A stretch of 64,000 nucleotides of DNA from Macrobrachium rosenbergii (GCF_040412425.1 NC_089783.1:34701125-34765124), one strand, 5' to 3'. Shown: positions 36,601 to 47,082, counted from the stretch's first letter. The notes: generated by a model from the sequence alone, not told the origin. Program-made: numbers and translations.

Positions 36601-39600
36601 ATCTCAAACACAGTACACTTTACATACAGTACTATATGTTGAGAATAAGTGTGCAAAACAAAATTTGAACTTAGGTAAAGGGGAGTGCTGTGAACACAAT
36701 TTTAATTTGCGATCCCGTTTGTTTGTATCTGAATGTTTGCAAGGTGAATGTCTGTAAGAGTGAATATGAATAACAGGGGAGCCTAGTGAATGTGAAATAT
36801 GTTAGCACTTATATCTGTTCTACCATATAATTTTCATTCAAAATTATAGGTGTTTGGGTCATTGTATTTTTTTTTCATTGTGACCCTGTACCTACACATT
36901 ATCTGGTTTGCAGCAATTGCATACATCATGTACAATACTCATGGATTTCTTATGTTAGGTGGATAATTACTTGATCATGAATATGTAATTCCAGTAGGGT
37001 AGGCTACTGTTAAGAAGTTCCAGAATGACAGTTTGTGAGCTGGCCATATTTTTTGGTCATTGGGTCTTTAATTTACAGTACTGCCTCCAGGTACATTGGT
37101 TCATGTTTTGGTGTTTTTGACTTTGCTGTGTTTTTTGTTAAGAATAGCAGGAAAAAGTAAACATCATCATAGATTAGTTTATACAACTTTATTTCAGTTA
37201 GCAACAAATGTTAAAATGTCATGAAAGTGCAAGAATCAGTCAAAAGCAAAAATCAAAACATAGAAAATAATATACAGTAATACAGTATATGAAATGATAC
37301 ACAGTAATATAATGTACAATGCACAGCCATAAAAAATCTTCAGAATATTAGCAAAATAGCCTCATGACATTCAGAAGTGTATACAGTAGTTCAATCCAGC
37401 ATTTGACCAGAGAAATGGAAAAATCGGTAGAAAAGTGCAAAGCCACTTCGAAACAAATACATACTGCATTAAAATATATAAAATAATATATAGCATTGTA
37501 ATACAGTATGTACAGTATACAATAATTTGAATACTGAAAAATATTCATATTTTCTTATATACATGAAAGTCTGTAATATGTCTAGCATTTGGCCATAACG
37601 CAGTGCTGGTTTTGGCAGTGTATTCAGATGTAATGTTGGATACGTGAATGCTTAGGAAGGCTAACTGCTTAGGCAGGCTGCAGATGTATTTTAATATTTT
37701 TATTTAGTAAAGCCTTCCCCACCCCACCTACTTTGCCAGAATTAAAATTTCTTTCATTATTTCTTTGAGGAGGTCCTGTGTTAAATTCAGCCTAGTCATT
37801 TACACATTCTGGTCAAAGTTTTTCTGGCATGAGTTTATTACCTCAGACTTGATAGCTTTCACAGCTCTTTTGATGATGTTTTTAGTATCATCAGTTTTAC
37901 GTAAATCTTCTGTATCTTACATTATCTTTAATGGGATAATTTTTCAGAGACTGATTACTTTTTACCTATAGAATAAGGACTGTAATGTCATTAATGGCAG
38001 GCAGCTACAGCATATGAGTCTGCAGAATGTACAGTAGTAAGCAATTCAGTCTTTTCTTACAGGTTCTTCACATTCCTTAGTCACTTGGTAGCACTTTAGC
38101 AGCACTAGGAGCTTTACATTTTTGGGTATATAGTGTTGATGAAACAAACTTATGTTTTTATGTAAGTGACTTACCAAGTAATTACATAGCTATGAGCTTC
38201 CTACCTGCAGCAGCCTAAAAATTAAAAATTCGTGGTAGTGCTAGCTTTTGTTCTGGTGTAGGTATGTGCCCTGCCCACTATTGGGGACTGTGAGGAACAG
38301 CTAGGCAGAAAGCTTCAGTTCGTTTTCTGCCAGCTTCAGAGTAACATCGGTGGTTTTTGGCGGCCTACTTCATCATATTTTGGATGGTTTTCCGGAGCCT
38401 TCGTGAAGTATGAAAACTCTGTTTTCATACTAATGCACGACTATTATCTTCTTGGTTAAACTTGGTTTAACAAAGCCTTGTTATGACTCTCACACAAAGT
38501 GTGTGAAGTGCAGAGGGCAAATTTGCGATGGGGAAACTACTTGTTTAGAATGTAGAGATTGGAACAATAAACAATGGAAAGTTTTTAGGTCTCATCAAGA
38601 CAAAACGGATAAAGACAGGAAGAGAAAGGCAGCTGTTATGGCCAGAAATAAAGCCAGCTTAGATCCTGTAGAAGTAGCAGATCTTGTAGAAGATAATTTT
38701 TCTCTTCTCCTAAAATTCCCGTATCGTCTCCTATCCTTAGCCCTTTTACTCCTATTCCATGTACTATTGTTCCAGGTTCCTGTGCTTCCGATCGTGACAC
38801 CATTGCCAGCCTCGAATCAAAGTTCGATAAAAAGTTAGAGTTTTTAGCAAACACAGTGATGGAGTTGGGTTCTTCTTTTAGAACCTTCATGGAAAAAGGC
38901 AATGTCCAAAATGTTAGTTCAGTGCCAAGTGGTGAGGAGGCGGCTGCCTGTCCCACTGGTGCTCCAGGACAAAGGTCCTTGTCCTGCTCCCCAGCACTGG
39001 GGAGAAGACATACCAGAGGTCCAAGGGAGGCCAGGGGAATTTGCCCACGGACAGTTGCCCCTCCGTCGAGCCTGTTGTCCGGTCCCAGGCTACAACAAAG
39101 CACCACTGGAAAGGTGCCTCTTTCAGTGCTCACTGTGTGTCATCGGATTCGGAAGGCCCTTTGACGGATGTGAGGCGTCAGCGGCATAGACCTTCTGTCT
39201 CTTGACCTTTGAAGAAACTCCGCTCTGGCAGACAGTTCCCCTCCTCCTGCTAAGAAATGCAAGGAGGCTAGTGTTATTCCTAAGCCCTCCTGCAGTTTCG
39301 GGTGCCTCCTTCCACTTCCTCTGCACGTCCAACTCCATCGGTTTGGGACAGTCTGGGGTCCATCTCTTATTTTGATTGTCCAGTCTTGACTGCTAAACGT
39401 TTTGAAGAACCTCTTAGTCATCCTTGTTTATCAAGATCCCGTCTTGCCCTGGAACGTCCTTTGTCTCCTGAATGTGCTACGATGGCTCCTATTAGACAAT
39501 CTCGTTCAACTGATTGCTCGACACCGACATCTGTGCGTCAGTCGACACCAGTTGGGCCTCAGGCGCATTCTTCGACTCAAGAGGACTTGTCGCTCGCTCC

Positions 39601-42600
39601 TGTTAGACAGTAATTAGATGACCTAATGTCTTTCTTGAAAAAGATCCAAGCTGTCGCCAAGCCGAAAGACATGGCCTTATCGCTAGTTTCTTCCAATGAT
39701 GAAGACATAGGACAGGACTCTTCCCCTTCATCGTCCCACTCTGCCGTATTAAAATATTTTCTCAACAATTTACTGGATTTCTTCGCTCCTGCTGCTCCGA
39801 TATCTCCTGCTTTGACTTTCCTGATGAGGAAACTTCCCTCAGACAATGTGAACCTGCCGAATTTAGTGCCCTCCTCGTTGGCAAAGAAGGTGCTCTGAGA
39901 GATAGGCATCTGGCTAGAATCAAAGAGGGATCAGGGCAAAGCAGCTTTTGCTTTTCCACCCTGCAAGTTGGTCAAGAGAAGCTACTGCTTTTATGAAACC
40001 GGAGAAGCTCCTTCTTTGGGAGTTTCTGCCTCCTCCCAGGGAGACTTCTGTGGCCTAGTAGATGTGACACATCGGTCAGCCTTTTCGGCATCGAAAGTAA
40101 TGTCCTCCTCCCCCGAGCTAGACCATCTGACCAGGAACTTATTTAAGATTAGAGGTGAATAGTTTCCTTGGCTGGAATATTGGCACATTAGCCAAGAAAA
40201 TCAAGGATTGTTCTTCACGGGCAGAGGATTTCGCGACAGACTGGTTGGAAGTACTTTCATGTGCCAATAAGGCAGTAAGGGACAGTTCAGCAGAAGTCGG
40301 CTCTGTTGCTCTCTCCTGTAGACAAAGCTGATTTGTTCCCTCAAGACTTAGTGCAGGAGGTTTTGACATCACTTCAGAAGAAGTCTGCAAATGATATACT
40401 GGCACAATCCACCAAACATCCCAGAGACTCTCCAACCATGACTAAAAAGTCGTCTCTCCCCTCCAATCCCACCCCTTTTGTGGAGGAAGACAAAAGCTCC
40501 AACCCAGACCTTGCTCGAATCTGCGACCTCCTTCAAGATCAATTAAGAAATTGACCTTCAAACCAGCAACCAAAAAGTGAAGATCTAGTCCTTTGCACTC
40601 TGGTAGGAGCCAGACTGCACCTCTTTTAGAGAGAATGGAGTCGAAGAGGTGTGGGAGCTTGGGAGGTCAAGGTACTGAAAGAAGGTTATGCCATTCCTTT
40701 CGAGAACCCTGCTTTGGCCAGATCACCAATTGTGCTAACAGCGTAGTCAGCGGACTCCGAGAAATTTGGACCCTTTCTTGAGAAGTAGAATCCCTTGTGT
40801 GCAAGGGGGCAGTGGAGTTGGTCAAGGACCAAGAGTTGGAGGAGTTTTACAGCAGGCTCTTTGAAGTTCCTAGAGCATCGCTGGGCTGGGGCCCCGTTCT
40901 GGACGTCAGTGCCCTAAATCAGTTTGTCATAAAGATGAAATATCACATGGAGACAAATCAGTCAGTAGTAATGTCAGCCATCCTTCAGGGGGACTGGATG
41001 GTCACCCTGGACATGCAAGATGCTTACTTTCATGTTCCAATACATTGGGATTCCAGAAAGTTTCTGCAATTCATGTTCCAAGGGAAAGTTTTCCAATTTT
41101 GGGCCCTGTGCTTTGGCCTGTCCATGGCCCCACAAGTTTTTACTTGGATCCTTTCCCCACTTTCCAAATGGCTTCACCTTCTTGAAATAAACATCTCCTG
41201 CTACCTGGACGACTGGCTGCTCAGGTCTCTGTCAAGAGAGAAATGTGCGGAAGACTTATTGAAAACTCTTTAGGCAAAAAGGGAATTAGGCATTTTGATA
41301 AACACCCAGAAGTGGCAGACAACTCGAACTCAACGGATTCTCTATTTGGGAATGACTCTGGACTCCGACTTTTCTCTCCCCCGGAAGAGTCGCCTCCTGC
41401 TTCAATCTGTCAGAGAGTTCCTTTCTCTTCAATCATGCTCAGTGGCTCAAGGGATGAGGCTATTAGGAATGTTAACCTCAGTCAAGAAGTTTGTGAAACT
41501 AGGCAGACTTCACATGAGACCACTCCAGTTTTATCTAAGAGCGAACTGGAGTGGGAAAACACAAGAGGGCTCCTTCGTTTTTCTGATCAGATCAGAAATC
41601 AAACAGGATCTTCAGTGGTGGTCGTACGGAGACAGACTTTGCGTAGGGGAGTCCCTCTTTCCAGTGAGGCCCAACCTAGATTTTTACTCCGACATCTCAG
41701 GTCTGGGCTTGGGAGCTCATTTAGGGAATCACGAAGTGTCAGGAACATGGTTGGAAGTGTTGAGGAGTTCCCATATCACCATGAAGGAACTGAAGCCCAT
41801 TCATCTGGGTCTCCAGCCATTCTTACCCTGGTGCGCGGCAAGACAGTAACGATTCACATAGACAATGTGACAGCACTTTCATACATCAGAAAGCAAGGGG
41901 GGAGGACCCACTCGTTCTCTCTTTGCAAGGTGGTGAGGGAACATCTGCTCTGGGGAGATCAGAACCAGTTGTCGTTGCCGACTCGATTCATCCAAGGAAA
42001 GATGAATGTTCTGGTAGATGGTCTGAGTTACCTTAAACAAGGCCTGCCAACGGAATGGACACTGGATACAGAATGGACACTGGATCCTTTGGTTTGCAAC
42101 GACCTATGGAGGTTGTGGGGCAAACCATCCATAGACTTGTTCGCGACTTCAAAGAATCACAGACCACCTCTCTTCTGTTCCCCCATCCCAGATCCCCTAG
42201 CTTGGAAGACAGATGGTATGCTCCTAAATTGGACAGGCCTCGATGTCTATGCCTATGTCTCGATGACTCTTGTCACCTCCTTTTGGCCAAGGAAAGAATG
42301 GTTTCTGGACTTGATACAACTACAATAGATTTCCTGAGGCTCCTGTCACAAAAGCAGTCGCTGCTCAAACAGCCCCACTTCCTCAGATTCCATCAAGGAT
42401 TGTCCGCTCTGGCCCTGACAGGTTACAGACTGTTGATAATCTTGTCAGAGCGAACGAAAGGGTTTTCGAAGTGAGCGGCAGAAGCTATTGCGAAATGCAG
42501 ACGTCCTTCTTCTAACAAACTCTAACAGTCAAAGTGGGCAGTCTTCAGAGGATGGTGCAGGCGCCCTAATGTCTCTTCTTCTGAGGCCTCTGTCAGTCAA

Positions 42601-45378
42601 GTAGCCGATTTCTTACTATACCTGAAGACATACAAGAAACTTTCTACCTCCATTCTCAAGGGACACAGATCTATGCTCAGTTCTGTGTTTAAACACAGAG
42701 GATTAGATCTGTCCTCTGATCAGGACCTGTTCGACCTCATTAAGTCCTTCGATTCCATCAAGCAACCAAAATCAAATGTGATCTCTTGGAATTTAGATGT
42801 CATCCTGAAATGGATTTCAGGCCCCCCCCTTATGAACCTCTTTGCTCTGCCTCTCTAAAGGACCTAATCAAGAAAACCCTCTTCTTGATAGCGTTGGCTA
42901 TGGCCAAGTGTGTTAGTGAGATTCAAGCAATTGACAAGAGAATTGCATTCTCACGGGGAGGCGCAGTTTGCTCCCTTTCGCTTGGATTCCTGGCCAAGAA
43001 TGAGGACCCTTATAACTCGTGGCCTTGTTTGTTCTCCATCAAGAATTTAATGGACATTCTTGGACCAGAGGAAGAGAAGAGACTACTATGTCCAGTAAGA
43101 GCCCTGAGATACTACCTTCAGAGGACTGAAAAGATCAACAGTCCTTTTTGAACATCCTCTGGTGTTCGGTCAAAAACCATTCCTGTCCTCTCTCCAAGAA
43201 TGCTCTTTCCTTTTTTCTGAGGAATCTGATTACCGAATCTCATTCCCAGATTCAAGAAGAAGTTTTACAGACTTTTAAAGTGAAAGCTTTCAGACATAAC
43301 ATGTCTCTTTTGAGTGTCTGCAATCAACCTTCTGGAGGTGCAAGTCTGTGTTTGCTACGCAATATCTCAAAGAAATGGAGACTGTTTTCGAAAATTGCAG
43401 CACATTAGGACCTTTATCTGTGGCTGGCATGGTGTTGAGAGAGGAAGCATAAGGAATCTTCTGTCCCTCTGCTTTCTTCGCCTTAAATCAAGGTGTCGAG
43501 TTTCAGGAAGCCTGGGGACACACTGTGTCTGGAGTGCCTGCCCATTTTTTTTATCAGTATGGGTGATGGTTTTAAGTATGGTGTAGGTAATAGTGTTGTG
43601 GTTCTATTCTGGTCTACACCCAGGGCAAGGGCATCTTTTGTAACTTTGCTAGCCACGGGTGTACTTCCCTCACTACAAAGTTCACACTCACTGCAGGACA
43701 AGAGGAGCGCCAACCAGAGACAGTACCTATCTACAGGTAAGGAACAACAAGTATTGTCTCAATGCTGGCAACTTTTCTATGTCAGATTCATTATCTTGTT
43801 TAATGTTTTGGTATAGATCATGTCCAATGATCCCATCTCCTTCCAATGTTGAATCAGCTAGTAATTACTGTACTTGGTAAGTCACTTATGTAAAAATGAC
43901 ATTTTTATATACTTACCAAGTAATTACATGATCAGAGCCCTCCCTCCTCCCCTCTTTTGGACATAAGGGCACAAACGAATTGAAGCTTTCTGCCTAGTTG
44001 TTCTCACAGTCCCCGATAGTGGGCAGGGCACATACCTAACACCGGAACAAATGCTAGTGCTACTGCGAATTTTGAATTTTTAGGCTGCTGTAGGTAGGAT
44101 GCTCACAGCTATGTAATTACTTGGTATGTGTATATAAAACTTTATTTCATCGTAAAAATGTCATTTTTAGGACAAAACAGAATGTTTAGAAATTAATTTT
44201 TTCTATACAAACCATTTAATTGTATGAGGTGTTCCCTCTTTCGAGCCAGAACGTCTTACTGTCTCTTATCAGTCGCACAAACAGTGAGGTTAATGGTTGA
44301 GACATACCTATGTAAGTGTGTAGAGGGTTTATGTATGAGAGACTACCTTGTCGGTCAAATGAAAGACTAAACCTGGGAAGATGTAGGACAGAAATATATT
44401 GAGAAATATGGTTACTGGGTTTATATGACAAATTTTTTTTGTTTTATAAAAATATTTTCTATCAGATTACACTATAACACAGTACCTGTTATGTTTTTAC
44501 CAATATATTTTGCATATAAAAATCACTTAGGTTAAGAAATTAAGTAATAAAGAAGTAATAAACTAACTTTTTGTTTTTTCAACTGTACATACTGTAGTTT
44601 TTTTGGTTTCAGGTTAAAACTAAACTGTGTGATCAGCCATGGCCACAGAGAGTCCCAGCGCAAGAATTCAGTTTCTCAGATCATGAAGCCGTTCGAGCAA
44701 CTCTTACCATAACTCCAGTCAAAGGTAATTAGTTATTTTGCCTTTCTAAACAGAATGTATAGTGTTCCCAATGTTTGAAGATTTTTTGAGAAATTTTTTA
44801 TTTCATGTTGAAATGACATGCTTGGAGCTTCTTCAGTTCCTTTGGGAATCATGTATGAGCCACTTACAGCAACACTTGTTGCTTAACTTAGAGGGATTCA
44901 ATAATTTCCTAATGGGTTGCAAATTTATTTGTTAGGTTGCATGCAAAGAAATACTGTTATAGCCTTTCTTTTACCAGATGGTGACACTGATGAAGTCCCT
45001 TTGGATGCCAAGTATGAAACAGAATCCCTTCTCAACAGTTCCGCAGCATTTGAGGAAGGGTTGAAAAAGGTCACATCCAATCGTAAGTTCTACTTGACTC
45101 TTTGTGTCCTTGTTTCTCTCTTGCTAATCATAAATATTGTCGTGCAGGCTTCATGCAGTCTGGCATCAGGTGTGCCATTCTTCTTGGACTTGATGCTTGT
45201 CTTGTTCTCTTTCATTCTCATGTACATGATATACATGGGATTCACGTTTTACCATCTCGAATTCAACGAGGTGCAACGTGCAAAGCAAGGCATTGAGTGC
45301 GACCTGGAGAGGTTGCGGATCAGGAACGCTCAGACATTTGAGGAGGAAAGAAAGAGGGCACTCACAGGTATCAAGTGA
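17078..45378 (+). CDS. SMPD2: Neutral sphingomyelinase, SMPD2/nSMase1 type (7 exons)
   Basis: Hydrolyses sphingomyelin to ceramide and phosphocholine at internal membranes, as known for this family. Coding exons: 17078-17151, 19916-20057, 20277-20498, 34384-34596, 35410-35538, 44613-44724 and 44978-45378. They join into 430 residues, against about 423 in the mammalian enzyme, with GT/AG borders throughout and no internal stop. The DNase-I-like phosphodiesterase fold shows Asn23 (LTLNIWG), Glu59 (LQEVW), a HGDWWGGKG segment (119-127), His146/His148 (THLHA), Asp188 and Asn190 (GDFN), Asp249 (RIDYIFY) and the Asp283-His284 pair (SDHEA). Two membrane segments follow at about 335-357 and 364-389, then a charged, probably coiled-coil tail. 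The start is chosen at 17078 because in-frame stops TGA and TAA lie immediately upstream; a second in-frame ATG at 17114 is possible. The introns are filled with transposons. The gene looks intact; promoter not identified. Confidence 0.93.
17183..18687. mobile_element. 1.5-kb non-autonomous TIR transposon in SMPD2 intron 1
   Basis: Perfect-looking terminal repeats CAGGTTGACCATCACTAATC at both ends (reverse complement at the right), with TA duplications at 17181-17182 and 18688-18689. Subterminal AATCCGGCA motifs occur at both ends. No transposase-like reading frame is found inside, so it is a deletion derivative or large MITE of the Tc1/mariner-pogo type. Confidence 0.88.
18721..19030. mobile_element. 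SINE-like 300-bp repeat, copy B
   Basis: Starts CCCCGTAGGGGGGTTGTG and ends in CTTGGCCTTTGGCCTAAATT followed by TCTATTC. Same orientation as the other three copies. Lies in SMPD2 intron 1. Confidence 0.72.
19562..19890 (-). mobile_element. MITE of the CAGACACCAC family, reverse copy
   Basis: In reverse complement it matches 36455-36754 and 62254-62550 almost throughout, including CCTATTTAAG, CAGTACTGTA, AAACACAAT, GGGGAGCGCTGTGAACAC and CAATTTTAATTTGC. One end is TA-CAAACACCAACC. The other end is diverged near 19890, about 26 bp before SMPD2 exon 2. Confidence 0.75.
19916..20057 (+). CDS. SMPD2: SMPD2 coding exon 2
   Basis: The acceptor TCATTTAAG precedes the first base, which completes the Trp25 codon. 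Encodes residues 26-72, including Glu59 of the LQEVW metal-binding motif. The donor is AAG|GTATGG. A MITE ends about 26 bp upstream, inside the normal acceptor region. Confidence 0.92.
20277..20498 (+). CDS. SMPD2: SMPD2 coding exon 3
   Basis: Acceptor CTTTTCAG, donor CAC|GTAAGC, phase 0 at both ends. Residues 73-146 cover GSGLCTFSK, the LNGYPHK and HGDWWGGKG segments, and end at His146 of the THLHA motif. It is followed by a 13.9-kb intron. Confidence 0.94.
21600..21685. repeat. (GA)n microsatellite
   Basis: About 43 uninterrupted GA units in SMPD2 intron 3. Arg-Glu and Ser-Leu reading frames are artefacts. Confidence 0.97.
21903..22122. mobile_element. Tigger-type MITE, 220 bp
   Basis: Terminal repeats CAGGCAGTCCCCGGTTAT and (reverse complement) CACGCAGTCCCCGGTTAT, TA at both sides. 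Same family as 16678-16914. Internal GCCGATAA/TTATCGGC words repeat many times. Confidence 0.87.
22246..22593. mobile_element. MITE with CAGTAAAMCCCCC ends, 348 bp
   Basis: Left CAGTAAACCCCCTGTATTTG, right (reverse complement) CAGTAAAACCCCCACATTCG, flanked by TA. Internal GCGGA(T/C)T and TATTTGCGG words recur. Non-coding, Tc1/mariner-pogo style target. Confidence 0.85.
23702..23988. mobile_element. SINE-like 300-bp repeat, copy C
   Basis: Starts CCCCTGTATGGGGGTAGTG and ends CTTGGCCTTTGGGCTAAATT plus TCTATATTCGATTC. Same orientation as the other three copies. In SMPD2 intron 3. Confidence 0.72.
24199..24790 (+). pseudogene. Jockey/I-type LINE reverse transcriptase fragment
   Basis: Reads FPEEWQNVIIAPISKPGKDQ followed by NDYRSCLP, a typical LINE opening. 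Across frame changes come QFGS..NRSTADAHSHLEDHI, ESRQITIAI, an AYD-like block and ENGVPEGSV with LAVNDII. Several frameshifts and stops are present. The YADD region is decayed. Sense-oriented within SMPD2 intron 3. The clade call comes from motif style only. Confidence 0.62.
24830..25030 (-). pseudogene. Possible inverted LINE C-terminal scrap
   Basis: The minus strand encodes FPKLDTLCQPYFGHSHKKFL followed by a short Leu-rich tail, reminiscent of the C-terminal CPxY...R..YFG block of Jockey-type ORF2. It is opposite in direction to the adjacent RT fragment at 24199. The similarity is short and could be chance. Confidence 0.25.
26085..26785 (+). pseudogene. LINE reverse transcriptase C-terminal fragment
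   Basis: Contains LPGNVLSPLQFAL (PQGSVLSP-like block), EHADNAVL (YADD site decayed to HADN), LLKRVHHMCRE, and at 26585-26785 a C-terminal domain with RIRRHRPTCIRAMEICESGS, similar to the W.PLG.R.RGRP.TTWRR tail common in arthropod non-LTR elements. Multiple frameshifts. Both catalytic-block Asp pairs are damaged, so it is inactive. Lies in SMPD2 intron 3. Confidence 0.5.
26786..32769. other. SMPD2 intron 3 interior, no gene seen
   Basis: No coding or RNA signal recognised. Near 30540-30680 the minus strand carries two AATAAA signals, which could mark an old retrocopy or element end, but no coding match was found. A short direct repeat (TTTGATGTG with TGATCCAGACA) occurs at 31865-31927. Confidence 0.5.
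32770..33345. repeat. 21-bp minisatellite, about 25 copies
   Basis: Units of the form AAAAAGTGAGGTTAGGTTTA with small length changes, fading at both ends. A reading frame across part of it (Lys-Ser-Glu-Val repeats) is an artefact. It contains the TTAGG word once per unit. In SMPD2 intron 3, about 1 kb before exon 4. Confidence 0.92.
34384..34596 (+). CDS. SMPD2: SMPD2 coding exon 4
   Basis: Acceptor TTTTTCTACAG, donor AAG|GTAAGA, phase 0. Residues 147-217 start with LHA (completing THLHA), include the conserved HHRAVQA helix and the GDFN metal and catalytic motif (Asp188, Asn190). Confidence 0.95.
35410..35538 (+). CDS. SMPD2: SMPD2 coding exon 5
   Basis: Acceptor CTTTTCAG, donor AAG|GTACTG, phase 0. 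Residues 218-260, with TCETPNNSYT and the RIDYIFY strand. It is followed by a 9.1-kb intron that houses a DIRS element. Confidence 0.94.
35601..35912. mobile_element. SINE-like 300-bp repeat, copy D
   Basis: Begins GGGGTAGTGCCATCAGTGCA (from 35605) and ends CTTGGCCTTTGGCCTAAGTT. It starts only about 60 bp after the SMPD2 exon 5 donor. Same orientation as copies A-C. Confidence 0.72.
36455..36754 (+). mobile_element. MITE of the CAGACACCAC family, 300 bp
   Basis: Ends CAGACGCCACCGTACTTA and (reverse complement) CAGACATTCACCTTGC, flanked by TA. Interior shared with 19562 and 62254 copies, including paired CAGTACTGTA palindromes. Non-coding. Confidence 0.78.
38452..39616 (+). pseudogene. DIRS gag-like region (frameshifted)
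   Basis: Begins VKLGLTKPCYDSHTKCVKCR with a Cys-rich block CxxC...C...TCLECRDW, typical of decapod-like DIRS gag proteins, then KDRKRKAAVMARNKAS. After 38838 coding continues in changing frames with Ser/Pro-rich sequence. In known DIRS elements the gag product packages the RNA. This copy is broken in several places. Confidence 0.6.
40797..42328 (+). pseudogene. DIRS reverse transcriptase and RNase H (frameshifted)
   Basis: The RT (40797-41273, open) shows FYSRLFEVPRA, VLDVSALNQFV, GDWMVTLDMQDAYFHVPI, LCFGLSMAPQVF and the catalytic YLDDWLL. A frame change near 41275-41295 leads to the RNase H region: YSDISGLGLGAHLG, ITMKELKPIHL, then after another change near 41840 HIDNVTALSYIRKQGG and NVLVDGLS. 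It is followed by the DIRS-typical WTLDPLVCNDLWRLWG and VDLFATS-like IDLFATSKNHRPPLF. Catalytic residues of the RT remain, but at least two frameshifts disrupt translation. Confidence 0.85.
42470..43440 (+). pseudogene. DIRS tyrosine recombinase (decayed)
   Basis: Starts with QSKWAVFRGWCRRPNVSSSE, VADFLLYLKTYKKLSTS and GHRSMLSSVFKHRGL (core-binding part). The catalytic domain has FLIALAMAKCVSEIQAID, where the family's first catalytic Arg (…RxSEL) reads Cys. Then come LCPVRALRYYLQRT and, after frame changes, a VKAF..RH-like box and FATQYLKEMETVF with the putative catalytic Tyr. At least three frame changes. In intact elements this enzyme inserts a circular cDNA. This copy is inactive. Confidence 0.75.
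44613..44724 (+). CDS. SMPD2: SMPD2 coding exon 6
   Basis: Acceptor TTTGGTTTCAG, donor AAAG|GTAATT. Residues 261-297 plus the first base of codon 298. Carries the SDHEA motif with catalytic Asp283-His284. Confidence 0.95.
44978..45378 (+). CDS. SMPD2: SMPD2 coding exon 7 and stop
   Basis: Acceptor CTTTTACCAG. The first two bases complete Asp298. Residues 299-430: an acidic linker, two hydrophobic membrane segments (about 335-357 and 364-389) and a charged tail EFNEVQRAKQGIE...RLRIRNAQTFEEER likely helical. Ends in TGA. The two-segment C-terminal anchor is the SMPD2 signature that separates it from soluble relatives. Confidence 0.95.
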
Positions 45379-46440
45379 CTCGCAGCTGGAAAGCAGGAGA
45401 CCAAAAAGGCTGTTTAAGCAAGAAAATAAGCTCAAATTCCATTACATCACGTAAATCTTTCCTATGTTTGTTTACATGTTGTAAGTGTTGCTTGTGATTC
45501 AAATCTGAAAAATTATCCTAGTACAAGGTAGTAATGACAATATTGAAATGTATATGTCTAAGCTGTTGTTGTATGTCTTGTAATATTTAAAGTTTATATT
45601 ATCACAGTAGTGTGTTTCAGTATTTATTGTGTTTGGATTTAGCCCACAGTTATTGCTTGTTAAAACAATTACAGTTTAAATGATACTGCACTTCAGATAA
45701 TTTTCTTCTGTGGTTTACAAGAAGTATTCTGACCTTTTGTCATCTAACAGTTTAGGAACTATTTATGGCGCAATAATAATTATCTTTAGATAGCAAAAAA
45801 GTAATATTTTTCAAAGAACAGTTTTATTTTGAAATAGCTACCTAGAATATTTAAGAGAGTACTTATTGCCCACAGAGTACAGTAGTCTGCACCAGTTAAA
45901 AAGACTTGACACACACACACACACACAAACACAAACAATATGATGTGATACGCAGCCAATCTGCTTTAAATATTTTGGCTATATATGTGCTCTATAGCAG
46001 TGATACATCATGGTAGCATTAGACAGAGCTCCATAATCTGCAGACCAATGTAAGCTAATGACTTCTCTAGCTCTTTTCTATTGTATATATTAGATCTATT
46101 TTTGTAATCTTTGTAGTGTTAATAGCTCAGTTGATATCCCTTTTACATCAATGAGTACATAGTTCTATAATGTATGGCTGGATATGCAAAATACCATACT
46201 AGTCTAGATGGGGAATCCTAGTGGGTGAAATTTATATATTTTTAGTAACATGCACCAATGCCAAAGTGGGTTCTTTGAATGAGTTACGAAACTGTCAACG
46301 TTTCATGTGTTTTGTTATTGTGTTTGTTGTGTAAGTGTTACGTATGTATGTTTGATATGGCTCTTATGAGATAGCACGTTGGAAATCCTTTTAATTGTCT
46401 GGCTGTTTTGTGTGACTTATAATAATAAACTACAGCTACT
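45379..46440 (+). other. SMPD2: SMPD2 3' untranslated region (extent uncertain)
   Basis: No reading frame continues after the stop. An AC run lies at 45909-45926. A candidate polyadenylation signal AATAAA is at 46424-46429; others occur at 47913-47918 and 48213-48218. Which is used cannot be told from sequence. Confidence 0.4.
46424..46429 (+). promoter_or_regulatory. Candidate polyadenylation signal
   Basis: AATAAA about 1.05 kb after the SMPD2 stop, the first clear one on the plus strand after the coding end. Confidence 0.3.
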
Positions 46441-47082
46441 GTCTTGGACCCATGAATGTCTTCTATGATGTAAGAGATGTTTACTTATGTTTGATATGAA
46501 CTTTGATTAATGTTATTGGTTACCACTTGATAATTGTTAGCCGTGGAAGACTGGGAAGTGTAAACCAAGTAACTTTTGCACACAGCTCTGTATTTAGGAC
46601 CTCCTTCTCTTTGGAAAATTTCAATGGTAACTAGGACTTGGGAAATACATGTGTTGTGCAGTTGCCATATGTATCTTTTTTTGAAAGTAAAAATAGCATT
46701 TTAAGTTGTATGTACTGAGGAATGTTGGTGATTACATATCTCAACATGTAAAGAACTTGATGTTGATGAATGGCAGCAGTGCTGATATGGGGAGAATCAT
46801 GTTAATGAATATTAGTACTTAATTTCTATGATGTTAAAAATAGTGGAAGCATGCCATTATTACCAAGCAGATAATACTATAGTATAGAATACAGTATTGA
46901 AGAGTCAGTCGTATGCTAAGAGCAGTAACCAAAGCATCTTATCCTATGTTTGTGTAAATTATGGTAATTGCTTAAACATTGGGCAATGTGGGTATTTTTT
47001 TTCTAAAGACACCAGCAGTCAGTATGTTCACAAATATTACATGTGAAGTTAGTATGAAGTTATATTCTGATGCATTTAGAGA

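Larger units (their letters stand above)
38138..44151 (+). mobile_element. DIRS-type retrotransposon (lineage 1), 6.0 kb
   Basis: Inverted terminal repeats 38138-38327 and 43970-44151 share CCAAGTAATTACATAGCT, GCAGCCTAAAAATT, TATGTGCCCTGCCCACTAT and GGCAGAAAGCTTCA. An internal complementary region at 43861-43930 carries the complement and the direct copy of the left-end sequence GTGACTTACCAAGTAAT. Inside, in order, lie gag-like, RT, RNase H and tyrosine-recombinase regions, all with frameshifts. This is the classic DIRS layout: no long direct repeats, no integrase. It is in the same orientation as SMPD2, within intron 5. Confidence 0.9.
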
